From Dialister sp900541485 (GTDB taxonomy: Bacteria > Bacillota > Negativicutes > Veillonellales > Dialisteraceae), in NCBI GenBank assembly GCA_965119665.1, contig OZ221974.1:1178001-1242000 (forward strand): a stretch of DNA of 64,000 bases, written 5' to 3'. Numbering within the stretch: position 1 is the first letter of the stretch; each line of letters starts with the position of its first letter. The notes beneath the pieces are model-generated. The model was not told where the DNA came from and made no database searches. It saw nothing but the letters and a program-made list of their open reading frames with translations. A program made the position numbers and the translations under genes. This document shows positions 1 through 8,817 of the stretch, piece by piece.

Positions 1-1
1 C

Positions 2-769
2 CCTGAGTTTTTAAGGGAAGGAAAAGCTCTTTATGATAATTTATATCCCTCCCGTATCATTGTAGGAATTCCGGGCAAGGAAAAGAATCTTAAACATAAA
101 GCAGAATTGTTTATCAGGCTTATAAAAGAAGCGGCTATTAAAACAGAAATACCGGTATTGGTTACCGGTTCAAATGAAGCAGAATCTATCAAGTTATTTT
201 CAAATACATTTTTGGCAATCCGAGTAGCTTATTTCAATGAAATTGACACCTATGCCGAAGAAAAGGGGCTGTCGACGGAAGATATTATCCGTGGGGTGTC
301 CTATGACCCCCGCATCGGTGATTTCTATAACAATCCTTCCTTTGGATATGGAGGCTATTGTTTACCTAAAGATACGAAACAATTACTGGCCAATTTTGAA
401 GGAATACCGGAAAAAATGATTCGGGCTGCCGTTGAAGCCAATATAGACAGAATCAGATATATTGCAGATAAAATATGTCAGAAAAAGCCAAAACTTGTAG
501 GAATATATCGACTGACAATGAAAAAAGAAAGTGATAATTTCCGGTCTTCGGCAATCCAAGGCGTTATTTCTGTTTTAAAAGAGCGGGGAGTCAAACTTCT
601 TATTTATGAGCCGTTGCTTGAACAAAGAGAGTTTGACGGAATACCGGTTACCGAAGACCTTAATGAACTGAAAGAGAACTGTGATTTGGTTATCGCTAAC
701 CGTTGGAACAAGGAATTATATGATATAGTAGAAAAGGTCTATATAAGAGATCTTTTTAAAAGAGATTGA
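2..769 (+). CDS. ugd: UDP-glucose 6-dehydrogenase, C-terminal part (cut by window edge)
   Basis: Oxidises UDP-glucose to UDP-glucuronate using two NAD+, a cytoplasmic step that supplies uronic acid for surface polysaccharide. The frame is open from base 2 with no start codon, so only about 255 C-terminal residues are present and the N-terminal NAD-binding domain lies outside the window. Visible are PEFLREGKAL, the helix NTFLAIRVAYFNEID that follows the conserved Lys, and the active-site motif FGYGGYCLPKDTKQL, whose catalytic Cys codon is at 359-361. A TTG at 107 is an internal Leu codon, not a start. The gene is followed by a strong shared terminator and then by a convergent glycosylation operon, consistent with a role in LPS or capsule precursor supply. 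Confidence 0.93.
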   Translation, partial: PEFLREGKALYDNLYPSRIIVGIPGKEKNLKHKAELFIRLIKEAAIKTEIPVLVTGSNEAESIKLFSNTFLAIRVAYFNEIDTYAEEKGLSTEDIIRGVSYDPRIGDFYNNPSFGYGGYCLPKDTKQLLANFEGIPEKMIRAAVEANIDRIRYIADKICQKKPKLVGIYRLTMKKESDNFRSSAIQGVISVLKERGVKLLIYEPLLEQREFDGIPVTEDLNELKENCDLVIANRWNKELYDIVEKVYIRDLFKRD

Positions 770-851
770 TTGAAAGAAATATTGTAATGCCATAGCAGAT
801 ATGTAGCGAACCGGCGTTTTTTGCAATGTCTTTTGTGTGTAAATATCCGGA

Positions 852-897
852 AATACTAAAAAGATGCCTTTTAAGGGGCATCTTTTTAGTATTTTTC
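852..897. terminator. Bidirectional rho-independent terminator
   Basis: A 17-bp perfect stem (852-868 pairing with 877-893) around an 8-base loop, with A-rich and T-rich flanks on both sides. It lies between ugd and the convergent ATP-grasp gene and can serve both. Confidence 0.9.
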
Positions 898-900
898 TAT

Positions 901-1793
901 CTAAATTAAAAAATTATTATTACATTTATCCAAATCCAGCATATCACCTAATTGATAATCGTATTCCGGCGGATAAAAAGGTTCCATGCCGTTAGCAGGG
1001 AAAAATGTCAGTTCTCCAAAATAAACTTGATCTTCAATGTCGTACAAGTCAACACGGACAAAGGGGAAATTTTCAGAAAGCTTCCTTGCAATGGCTTTCA
1101 TCTCCTCAAAATGCGGAGGCATTGGAAATGTTTCATTACAGGACTTTGCCTTTTGAGAGATAGGGAGGAGATGAAAATCCATATCATAAAAAGCCTCTTT
1201 ATAAAGCCGGTCACCCATTTTATAGTCAGTCATAATATTGATTAATTTAGGGACTCCATGAAAACAGAAAAATTTGTAGTCGATAATTTTTCCATGAAGG
1301 AATTTTTCACAGATGATTCTCGGGGGAATATCCTTATATACCCATTCGCCTGCCAGATAATAATAATTTTCACCCATCCAAGTATCCAGCAGAGAAGAGG
1401 CTTCTTCCCAGTCCAGGAGTTCTTTATCCGTACATACGATTACTTTATTCGACATATGGTTTGGTTTTAAGACAAACTCATTGGGTAAATCGGAAAGTTT
1501 GATTTCATCAGAGTGCTTGTATATACCGTAAGTAGGAATAATATGCTCCTGTCCGATTATATCGGCTACTATCCCGCGGACTTTGAATTTATCGACACAA
1601 TCCGTCATAATAGGATCTCTGTAGTGTAATTTCAGCCACTGAATTTTTTCGCTGAATGTTTTCGGGTTTTCCAAGTCGGGATAAACCCCATTGCTTTTTT
1701 GAAGTCTTTCTTTAATGTGTGGATATAAAAATGCTTCATAAGAAAGGTACGTTTTCTGTGTTTCTTTTCCCTTTTAAAAAATAATTTAAACAT
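901..1793 (-). pseudogene. TupA-like ATP-grasp / polysaccharide biosynthesis protein, frameshifted near its start
   Basis: The downstream 256 residues (from about 1671 to 901) match the TupA-like ATP-grasp family found in teichuronic acid and capsule loci: ENPKTFSEKIQWLK near the start, FVLKPNHMSN, and FVRVDLYDIED..YFGELTFFP near the end. The family normally begins about 40 residues earlier. Those residues are present: an ATG at 1793 with an AGAGG ribosome site starts MFKLFFKREKK, but the matching continuation TYLSYEAFLYPHIKERLQ lies in the -1 frame. One missing base between about 1761 and 1775, a stretch of short T/A/G runs, explains the break. No start codon exists in the downstream frame before the conserved region, so no full-length product is expected as sequenced. 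It is the last gene of a five-gene leftward glycan operon. Alternatives are sequencing error or a phase-off allele. Confidence 0.8.
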
Positions 1794-1821
1794 GGCAGAC
1801 CTCTTTTCTGATGATTCATAT

Positions 1822-2799
1822 TTAATGTTTTTTATACGACATAATTTTTCTTTGCAGGGTTCCTATCGCTTTTATAGGGATAGAAAAGCCATTTATAATC
1901 AAGTACCTTAATAGTCCGTCAACCATCTTAAGGGGAATATCCTGATGCATGGACAAATAAGTTTTCATCCTGTCAATTTCATCGTTTGAGATAAAATCAT
2001 TTCCCGAATTGAGACATATACTGCGAATGCAGGCATGAATCGCATTTCCGGCACATTCCGGAGCGAGGTGGGGAGCATGTTTTAATGCCAGCTTCTCATG
2101 TTGTTCCCAAGCCAGAAATTTGTAATAGTAGAGGCGTATATATTTATTATTCAGACCATTCATTATGCTGCCCGGATTTTCATGGCTGTAATAATAGCAG
2201 GATTTGTTAGAAAGAATAATTTTATTGGTCTTGTAAAAAATATGGGGCATAATGTATAAGTCTTCCATGAGAAGATTTACAGGCCAGCGTAAATCTTTCC
2301 ATAAGTTGCTTTTATAAAGTTTACCCCATGCAAAAGAGGGAATCCGGTTCTGTAATAATGCGGTCCGGATTTCCTGTGTAGAGCCATAGTCTGGCCAATC
2401 CGGATAATCCCGGTGAACCAGCCCTGTCTTTTCAACTCTTTTATGACCGGCCATTACTATATCGGCATCATTTTTTTTTGCAACAGTATATAAAAAATCC
2501 AATGCATCGGGAGGCAAGAAATCATCGGAGTCAAGAAAATAAACAAAGTCTCCGGTCATTAAATCCAGTCCTTTATTCCTGGAAGCACTAAGGCCCTGAT
2601 TTTTCTGGTGAATAGTTTTAATTCGTATGTCGAGAAGTGAGTATTTTTCACAGATGCCGGGGGATGAGTCGGTGGATCCGTCATCGATAAGTATCACCTC
2701 CCAATTTTTGAAAGTTTGGGAAATGACACTTTCAATACAGCGGTCCAAATATTTTTCCATGTTATAAACGGGGATGATAATAGAGATAACGGGAGACAT
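1822..2799 (-). CDS. Family 2 glycosyltransferase
   Basis: A 325-residue GT-A fold glycosyltransferase predicted to transfer a sugar from a nucleotide-sugar donor onto a lipid-linked surface glycan at the cytoplasmic face. Signature features are ISIIIPVYNMEKYLDRCI at the N-terminus, the donor-binding DDGSTD at residues 39-44, NQGLSASRNKG near 67-77, and the metal-binding DSDD at 90-93. The C-terminal half is family-variable and does not reveal the sugar. It lies 3 bases downstream of the ligase/polymerase gene in the leftward operon. Donor and acceptor cannot be told from sequence. Confidence 0.88.
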   Translation of the reverse strand: MSPVISIIIPVYNMEKYLDRCIESVISQTFKNWEVILIDDGSTDSSPGICEKYSLLDIRIKTIHQKNQGLSASRNKGLDLMTGDFVYFLDSDDFLPPDALDFLYTVAKKNDADIVMAGHKRVEKTGLVHRDYPDWPDYGSTQEIRTALLQNRIPSFAWGKLYKSNLWKDLRWPVNLLMEDLYIMPHIFYKTNKIILSNKSCYYYSHENPGSIMNGLNNKYIRLYYYKFLAWEQHEKLALKHAPHLAPECAGNAIHACIRSICLNSGNDFISNDEIDRMKTYLSMHQDIPLKMVDGLLRYLIINGFSIPIKAIGTLQRKIMSYKKH

Positions 2800-2802
2800 G
2801 AG

Positions 2803-4017
2803 TTATACTCCTTTTTGCTCTTCCGGTCGGGATTGTTTTACTAATATAAGGGTATATCCCAAAAGGAAATAATATGTTCTTGCAACGTATTTAAAAATGA
2901 TACCCCCGTCCGTTAAACCATAGGCAGTGATTCCGGAAAAAGCAAACATCATAGCCCATGGATAGGGGTTAAAGGGGTTTGATTTGATAAGGTTGTATAA
3001 ATGCTTAAATATAAATGTGCAGTATAAAAGATAGGCGATAAAAGAAAGGAATCCGCCGGTACTTAAAAAATAAATAAATACATTATGAGGAAAATCCTGA
3101 CCGGCTTCTTTACTTTCAACGGGATGGTATTTACCTTCAGCATAAGCAGCCTGCCATTCATTCAAACCGATACCGGTGACAGGATGATCAATAAACATCT
3201 GGTAACTGCTCTCCCACATCATCATCCGTTCACCGCCGGATGCTCTGTCAGGGAATGCAAAGTTTATATGCAAGGAAAAAACAATGCAAAATGCAATAGC
3301 AGAAATGAATAAAATAAGTAAGGCATGCTTTAATTTATTTGATAAAAGATTCCATAAATTAAGACGAAACAGTATGAACATGAGACAAGTTGATGCAATG
3401 AAGATAGCCAGATAGGCACCTCGCACCTGACAGAAATATAAGGTGAGAATACAAAGTAATAGTAAAATCGTATAACCTGCTTTTTGTAAGGAAACAATCT
3501 TGTGATTACCTGCAAATGCAAGAATGAACGGAACAAATAAAATTAAAATAAAGGTGGGGCTGTGAGAGGAAAAATAAAAACTATCCAAAACAATTTTGTC
3601 AGTGAAAAAATACTCCCACAGGCCGTAACCGCAGAGAGCGGATGTAATTCCTATAATCGTTGCGTTTACAGATAATCTGACATCATAAGTTTGGCCGATA
3701 TAGAGAATCATAAAAAAGGAAAGTGTATTTTCTATAAAGCTCAATAAACTATAATAACCGCCATATATATTATTTGTATTATCCACATGAAAAATACTGA
3801 CCGCGGCGAGAGTCCCATAAAGAATAGTAATTGCCAGTCCTATATATTTTGGGATATCCGGTTTTGCTAAAGATTTTCTTGTATAAAAATCATAAAGCCA
3901 AAAAAGAACAAAGGAAATCATAGATACGGAATAACCGATATTAGTATAATGGTCGGTAGTTACTCCCCAAGCGATAAGAATAGCGGTTAAATTGGCGAAG
4001 CAATTGGTTTTTGTCAT
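2803..4017 (-). CDS. O-antigen ligase/polymerase-type membrane protein (WaaL/Wzy_C family)
   Basis: A 404-residue polytopic inner-membrane protein with about ten or more hydrophobic segments. The hallmark is the periplasmic loop near residues 265-300, reading MMMWESSYQMFIDHPVTGIG and then the PHNVFIYFLSTGG helix, as in O-antigen ligases and polymerases that move undecaprenyl-linked sugars. It overlaps the upstream GT8 gene by 4 bases. Ligase (WaaL) and polymerase (Wzy) cannot be separated on sequence alone. The second glycan locus has its own polymerase-like gene at 22368, so a ligase role is plausible here but is inference. Confidence 0.82.
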   Translation of the reverse strand: MTKTNCFANLTAILIAWGVTTDHYTNIGYSVSMISFVLFWLYDFYTRKSLAKPDIPKYIGLAITILYGTLAAVSIFHVDNTNNIYGGYYSLLSFIENTLSFFMILYIGQTYDVRLSVNATIIGITSALCGYGLWEYFFTDKIVLDSFYFSSHSPTFILILFVPFILAFAGNHKIVSLQKAGYTILLLLCILTLYFCQVRGAYLAIFIASTCLMFILFRLNLWNLLSNKLKHALLILFISAIAFCIVFSLHINFAFPDRASGGERMMMWESSYQMFIDHPVTGIGLNEWQAAYAEGKYHPVESKEAGQDFPHNVFIYFLSTGGFLSFIAYLLYCTFIFKHLYNLIKSNPFNPYPWAMMFAFSGITAYGLTDGGIIFKYVARTYYFLLGYTLILVKQSRPEEQKGV

Positions 4018-5045
4018 TTTGAGACTCCCAGTTTAGTGAACAGATATTTCATATACAGCGACAGCATCTCCTTGTAATTATGCATTCTCCGTGCATGTCT
4101 GGCAGCCTGGTGAATATCTTTGTGTCGCGTGAATCCTGTCAACGGGACATCTTTCCAGGGAGACGCCAGCCAGGCATTCCTATACAGTTTCACACCATAT
4201 AAGTCTTGAATCCATGTGCGCCAAGGTTTTACTACTCCTGCGTAATGGATAAATACAGCAGATTTGTCAAAATGAATGGGTGATTGCTTTTGAAAGAAGC
4301 TTTTCATGTCTAAATTATAAATGTAGTTGTATTTAGGCGGTAGGAGCAAAATATCATTATTTAAAAGTATATTCAGGATATCCTGGTCGTGCGAACGGAG
4401 ATGTTTTCCTGATTTGCGTCGTTCAATGGCTAAGTCCCAGCATTTTTCCGAAATTTTATTATCATTCCAGGCTGCCGTGTCAATCATAATCATACCGGAA
4501 TTAAAATATTGCTTTGTACCTACAAGGCTACGTCGGTAGTCGGCATATTCTTCACTTGTATCACGAACGGCGGCTGCAATTTTTCCGTTAAAATCAACGG
4601 AAAGCAGACTACTGATTGAGCCGCTGCATAAAACATCTCCATCAATGCTGAAAATACGTGAGCTGCCCTTTTTTGCCAGAATCGGAGCAAATAAAAAACG
4701 ATAAAAAATAGATGCCTGTTTGTCTTCATGCAACATAGGGGTGAAGGGCATATCATCTACAAAATAGAGAATAATTTGACAACCGCCTGCATCAGACAAA
4801 ATAGTCAGCTTTTCTAAATCGTTCTTGCTTATTTCACGTATGAAAATATTAAAACGCAGATGTAAGTCCGGATTATTTTCTAAAATAGAAGCTATAGTTA
4901 CACCTATCCGGCATACATAGTCAGGAGAGCTGCCGAATGCAAAATCATAAACCGGCAGTTCCCGGTTTTTCTCTAAAGCAGGGCATATGACTTTTTCATC
5001 GGTAATTATAGTATCAAACAAAGTAGAGTTTTCTTCTTGTATCAT
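4014..5045 (-). CDS. Family 8 glycosyltransferase (LPS galactosyl/glucosyltransferase type)
   Basis: A 343-residue GT8 retaining glycosyltransferase of the kind that adds glucose or galactose to LPS cores. It has the N-terminal VYDFAFGSSPDYVCRIGVTI segment, the metal-binding DxD in FSIDGDVLCSGSI (near residue 120), a YFNSGMIMID stretch, HDQDILN, and the late HYAGVVKPW histidine/glycine motif, all in family order. It is translationally coupled to both neighbours: it starts one base after the GT4 stop and overlaps the next gene by 4 bases. The exact sugar cannot be assigned. Confidence 0.88.
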   Translation of the reverse strand: MIQEENSTLFDTIITDEKVICPALEKNRELPVYDFAFGSSPDYVCRIGVTIASILENNPDLHLRFNIFIREISKNDLEKLTILSDAGGCQIILYFVDDMPFTPMLHEDKQASIFYRFLFAPILAKKGSSRIFSIDGDVLCSGSISSLLSVDFNGKIAAAVRDTSEEYADYRRSLVGTKQYFNSGMIMIDTAAWNDNKISEKCWDLAIERRKSGKHLRSHDQDILNILLNNDILLLPPKYNYIYNLDMKSFFQKQSPIHFDKSAVFIHYAGVVKPWRTWIQDLYGVKLYRNAWLASPWKDVPLTGFTRHKDIHQAARHARRMHNYKEMLSLYMKYLFTKLGVSK

Positions 5046-6257
5046 TTATGCATTCTCCTTGGAAACAGATGATCTGATTAATGCATCCCATTGGGCCCAG
5101 ATTTTATCCGGGGCATAAGACTTCATGGAAGTTTTTGCATTCTTTCCCAATTCTATACGCAATGCTTTATTTTCCATCAAAGCTCTTAAAGAATTTGCCA
5201 AAGCAGTTGTATTATTTTCTGATAATATACCGTTATAGTGGTCTTCAATTAATTCATTGACAGCAGGACAGGTATTGAAGCCGACAGCAGGAAGCCCGGC
5301 ACTCATTGCTTCTGTCAGGGATAAGGGAAATCCCTCATAAGCACTGGGAAGGCAAAAAATATCTGCATCCACGTATTCGGACAGGATATCCCGGCTTTCT
5401 CCTTTTAAAAATACTTGAGCAGCCAATCCTTTTTTCTCAATCAGGTTTTCTAATTCTTTGCGGTACGGGTATTGTGATTCATCACCGCCACCCCAAAATT
5501 CCAGAGTCCATTCCGGGAATTCGCTTGCAAGGTTACCAAATGCTTCAATCAGAAGATGTTGTTGTTTTTGAGCTTTGTTTAATCGTGCAACATTAATTAT
5601 TTTGAATGCTTTTTTTTCAGCGGACAGATTGGCCTGTCTATTGTACTGGGGGACAGAATTGGGAATACAAATTACATTAGCCTTAGGGCAGTAGGTTTTT
5701 ACCTTTTCTATATCTCCGGGGAGCAGAACTTGGGCGTAAATACTTTTTTCGATAGCGGAAAGTTCACTTTTGGGAGCGGTTTTTAACGCTATATCCGGAG
5801 AGATATGAAACATCGTAATAACGGGAATATCTGTTTTTGCGAAATTTAAAATATAGTTACTTGTTTCGTAGCGGAAAGATATAATAAGATCAGGTGTAAT
5901 CTCATTAAATAATCGGGAGATTTCCGATTGAATCATACGGCCTTTTACAGATTCATTATAGTCACGGCCTAAACTTTTATTAAAAGAACGGAGTATTTCC
6001 CTAATCAATTTCGACTGTGGCGGAACACATTTGCCCAAAGAGTTGTGCTTCCATTTTTTAGAGGTTCGTGTCATAAGATTATACAATTTTATTTCCGGAT
6101 TGAGTTTATAAAAGGGATGTCCGTCTTTTCCATAAGCATAAATAATAGATACGGTATATCCTTTTTCAGCGAGAGCATTTGCCAGATTGCAACAGACACG
6201 CTCAATTCCGCCACTCATATTTATAAATTGTTCAAAAAAAGCAAGAGCTATTTTCAT
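5046..6257 (-). CDS. Family 4 glycosyltransferase (first gene of leftward operon)
   Basis: A 403-residue GT-B glycosyltransferase. The N-terminal acceptor domain has MSGGIERVCCNLANALAEKGY. The C-terminal nucleotide-sugar domain has INVARLNKAQKQQHLLIEAF and the GT4 signature EGFPLSLTEAMSAGLPAVGF followed by CPAVNELI. It is clearly paralogous to the divergently transcribed gene at 6415, with matching segments throughout (FYKLNPEIKLYNL against FFKMAPEVEIYNL). It heads the operon that runs down to the ATP-grasp gene. It probably builds a core or O-chain oligosaccharide; the sugar is unknown. Confidence 0.9.
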   Translation of the reverse strand: MKIALAFFEQFINMSGGIERVCCNLANALAEKGYTVSIIYAYGKDGHPFYKLNPEIKLYNLMTRTSKKWKHNSLGKCVPPQSKLIREILRSFNKSLGRDYNESVKGRMIQSEISRLFNEITPDLIISFRYETSNYILNFAKTDIPVITMFHISPDIALKTAPKSELSAIEKSIYAQVLLPGDIEKVKTYCPKANVICIPNSVPQYNRQANLSAEKKAFKIINVARLNKAQKQQHLLIEAFGNLASEFPEWTLEFWGGGDESQYPYRKELENLIEKKGLAAQVFLKGESRDILSEYVDADIFCLPSAYEGFPLSLTEAMSAGLPAVGFNTCPAVNELIEDHYNGILSENNTTALANSLRALMENKALRIELGKNAKTSMKSYAPDKIWAQWDALIRSSVSKENA

Positions 6258-6344
6258 GATTTAAATCCTCAAAGTAAACAGTAATTATATAATTTTAATC
6301 ATTATATTATAAATTGATTCGCTTTTTCAATAAAACCGGCGGTC

Positions 6345-6372
6345 TTGTTTTGGTGAAGTAAATCATTATAAT
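6345..6372 (+). promoter_or_regulatory. Candidate promoter for the rightward GT4-GT9 pair
   Basis: TTGTTT at 6345-6350 and a perfect TATAAT at 6367-6372 are separated by 16 bases, in the divergent intergenic gap and 43 bases before the chosen ATG. The -35 is weak, so confidence is moderate. Confidence 0.5.
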
Positions 6373-6414
6373 GGTAAATAATGGAAGTTGGAATTTCTGA
6401 TATTTGGAGAAAAC

Positions 6415-7590
6415 ATGAAAATTTTACTGGCAGATCTTCATAAATATGTAGGATATAGCGGCGGAATTGAGCATGTGCTGTCAGATATGGCAAATGCTAT
6501 GACTGCACGGGGACATACTGTTTCAGCCATTTTTTTTGACCGGAAAACGGGAAATCCGTTTTTTAAAATGGCTCCGGAGGTAGAGATTTACAACCTTTTG
6601 CAGCCGGAGGGCGAGAAAAAGAAAAGCCCCATTCTTTTTTACAGGTTGGCTCGTGAAATAGTGCGTCCTTTCAGCCAAAGTCTTTCCAGGGATATGAACT
6701 ATAAAGGTATTTTGGCACTAAAAAAAGAAATGATGGATGTGATTGCAAAAACAAAACCGGATGTGATTATTTCATTCAGAGAACCGACGGGAAGACTACT
6801 GCTCGGAGCAATACAAACGGACATCCCTGTTATTTCGATGTTGCATAATGATCCGGATGAAATTTTTGCAAAATCGCCGGAAAAAGAGAAAAATGCGCTG
6901 CTAAGAAGCCGATGGATTCAGGTTTTGATTCCTTCTTTTATTAATAAAGCTGAAAAATATTTACCATACGACCGTTTTGTGTATATTCCTAATTCTGTTC
7001 CTGTCCCACAATTTAAAGTGGATCTGTGCAAAAATAAAGAAACATATATTATAACGAATGTAGGGCGTGTAACGGGAAGAACGAAAAGACAACATTTATT
7101 AGTAGAAGCTTTTTCAAGAATTGCAAATGAGTACCCTGAGTGGAATGTGCATATCCGGGGGGCTATGTATGATAAGCCGTATGTTACGATGCTAAAAAGA
7201 CTTATCAGTAAGAACGGAATGGAAAAAAGAATATTTTTAAAGGGAACTACTACAGACATGGATTCGGTTTGGAAAGAGACGGATGTTTTTGCATTCCCCA
7301 GTCATCATGAGGGATTTCCGCTTGCTTTGACAGAGGCTATGTCAGTTGGTTTGCCTGCAGTAGGATATAAGAATTGTCCGGCAGTCAATGAACTGATTAA
7401 AAATGGAGAAAATGGTTTTTTAGCAGAAGACGGAATCGAATCGTTTTCGGAAGCACTCAAAAAAATAATTGAAAATAAATCATTGAGAAAACAGTTGGGA
7501 GATAATGCGGCTAAGTCGATGGAGTTATTTTATCCCAACAAAGTATGGGATGCTTGGGAGAATTTAATTAAAAAAACGGTAGGGTGCTGA
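6415..7590 (+). CDS. Family 4 glycosyltransferase, paralogue of the divergent gene
   Basis: A 391-residue GT4 enzyme. The ATG at 6415 is chosen because TTGGAGA lies just upstream and its protein, MKILLADLHKYVGYSGG, aligns with the start of the paralogue at 6257; an upstream TTG at 6388 would add nine unconserved residues. It has the N-terminal SGGIEHVLSDMANAM, ITNVGRVTGRTKRQHLLVEAF at the start of the donor domain, and HEGFPLALTEAMSVGLPAVGY with CPAVNELI. Part of its stop region overlaps possible starts of the next gene, so the two are coupled. The paralogy suggests duplication and divergence of acceptor or sugar specificity. Confidence 0.88.
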   Translation: MKILLADLHKYVGYSGGIEHVLSDMANAMTARGHTVSAIFFDRKTGNPFFKMAPEVEIYNLLQPEGEKKKSPILFYRLAREIVRPFSQSLSRDMNYKGILALKKEMMDVIAKTKPDVIISFREPTGRLLLGAIQTDIPVISMLHNDPDEIFAKSPEKEKNALLRSRWIQVLIPSFINKAEKYLPYDRFVYIPNSVPVPQFKVDLCKNKETYIITNVGRVTGRTKRQHLLVEAFSRIANEYPEWNVHIRGAMYDKPYVTMLKRLISKNGMEKRIFLKGTTTDMDSVWKETDVFAFPSHHEGFPLALTEAMSVGLPAVGYKNCPAVNELIKNGENGFLAEDGIESFSEALKKIIENKSLRKQLGDNAAKSMELFYPNKVWDAWENLIKKTVGC

Positions 7591-7592
7591 TT

Positions 7593-8669
7593 ATGAACTA
7601 TACAGATTATGTACAGGCAGATTTAAAAAATAAAACAATTGTAATTATTTATATGCTTTATTTCGGGGATATGGTATCAATTACTCCTTTTCTTGAGGTG
7701 TTAAGGCGGGAAGCTGAGGGAAGTAAAATAATTTTGGTAATGGATTCCGGTTGCCGGGAATCAGTAAAATATAATCCGAATATTGATATGATTATTCCTT
7801 TTGACCGACATGGAAAAGAAAAAGGATTTTTTGCAACGTGGACGACAGGCAGAAAAATAGCGAAAATGAATCCCGATTTGTTAATTGTTTTACATGGTAC
7901 AGCCAGGAGCTCACTTTTAGCGTTTGCGATGAATTCAAAAAAATGGGCGGGAGAACCGGGAACAAGAATTGATCGTTTATTTATGGATTGGCCGATTCTT
8001 GTGGAAACATATAATTCTCATGCTGTAGATAAGTATCTCCGTGTGCTTTCCTGCCTTGGAGTAAAGGATTTGCAGCATCATGGAATGAAAACCTATACTT
8101 GTGAAACATGGGAAAGAAAAGCAGATTTATTTTTTGAATCTGAACATATAGAAAGTGAAGACAAGCTGATTGGTTTTTCTGTGGGAAGCTCTACAAAAGA
8201 AAAAAATTGGCCGGCAGAAAATTACGGAAGGGTAGCAGAGCATTTTGCCGGTAAAGGATATATACCGGTGTTTTTTGGTGTATCCGGGGAGCTCCCTCTA
8301 ATTCAAAAAGCAGTTTCCGGAATGACACATAAATATGTTGTGGCAGCAGGAAGGTTTACGATGGGTGAGTTTATGGCGGCCGCCGGAAGATGTGTATTGT
8401 TTTTTACCAATGACAGCGGACCAATGTATGTGGCAGACAGTCGGGGAGTTCCGACTATTTCTATGTTTGGACCGAGTAATGCAAAATTTCACGGACCCTT
8501 AGGTAAATTTTCTAAAGCAATTTCATCCTGGGATATGCCGGTAGGACCGGAGCATGTTAATAAAATTATAAAATCAGGAAAATACGTTCCGATTTCTCAT
8601 ATTACTGTAGAAGAGGTTATTGAGGCCGGTGAAAAAGCATTAAAAGATTCCGGTGCTGTTTCATGCTAA
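7593..8669 (+). CDS. Family 9 glycosyltransferase (heptosyltransferase-like)
   Basis: A 358-residue GT9 protein related to the ADP-heptose:LPS heptosyltransferases that build the inner core. The N-terminal domain has IVIIYMLYFGDMVSITPFLEVLRR, the place of the usual GDxxxxTP motif. The C-terminal domain has GSSTKEKNWPAENYGRVAEHF and NDSGPMYVADSRGVPTISMFGPSN, the family's nucleotide-sugar site. The ATG at 7593 has an AGGG site 8 bases upstream; a GTG at 7584 is a weaker alternative. It ends just before a terminator. Heptose as the donor is likely by family but not proven. Confidence 0.87.
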   Translation: MNYTDYVQADLKNKTIVIIYMLYFGDMVSITPFLEVLRREAEGSKIILVMDSGCRESVKYNPNIDMIIPFDRHGKEKGFFATWTTGRKIAKMNPDLLIVLHGTARSSLLAFAMNSKKWAGEPGTRIDRLFMDWPILVETYNSHAVDKYLRVLSCLGVKDLQHHGMKTYTCETWERKADLFFESEHIESEDKLIGFSVGSSTKEKNWPAENYGRVAEHFAGKGYIPVFFGVSGELPLIQKAVSGMTHKYVVAAGRFTMGEFMAAAGRCVLFFTNDSGPMYVADSRGVPTISMFGPSNAKFHGPLGKFSKAISSWDMPVGPEHVNKIIKSGKYVPISHITVEEVIEAGEKALKDSGAVSC

Positions 8670-8671
8670 TA

Positions 8672-8701
8672 AAAAAAAGATGTCGTTTCAACATCTTTTT
8701 T
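8672..8701 (+). terminator. Rho-independent terminator after the GT9 gene
   Basis: A stem of AAAGATGT with ACATCTTT around a short CGTTTCA loop, followed by a T run, begins directly after the stop codon at 8669. Confidence 0.75.
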
Positions 8702-8817
8702 ATGGAAATTTCTCATATTATTAAATTTTGACTCGTTAAGGTAAGATATTTCTTGTTATCCTCAGGTGAGAATAAAATAAAACAGATGCTAACCGGCGGA
8801 TATGTATTGAAAGAATT

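Noticed and set aside
1755..1793. Programmed -1 ribosomal frameshifting in the ATP-grasp gene
   Set aside because: No slippery heptamer of the X-XXY-YYZ form lies in the correct phase in the ATG frame, and no downstream stimulatory structure was seen. A plain one-base loss is simpler.
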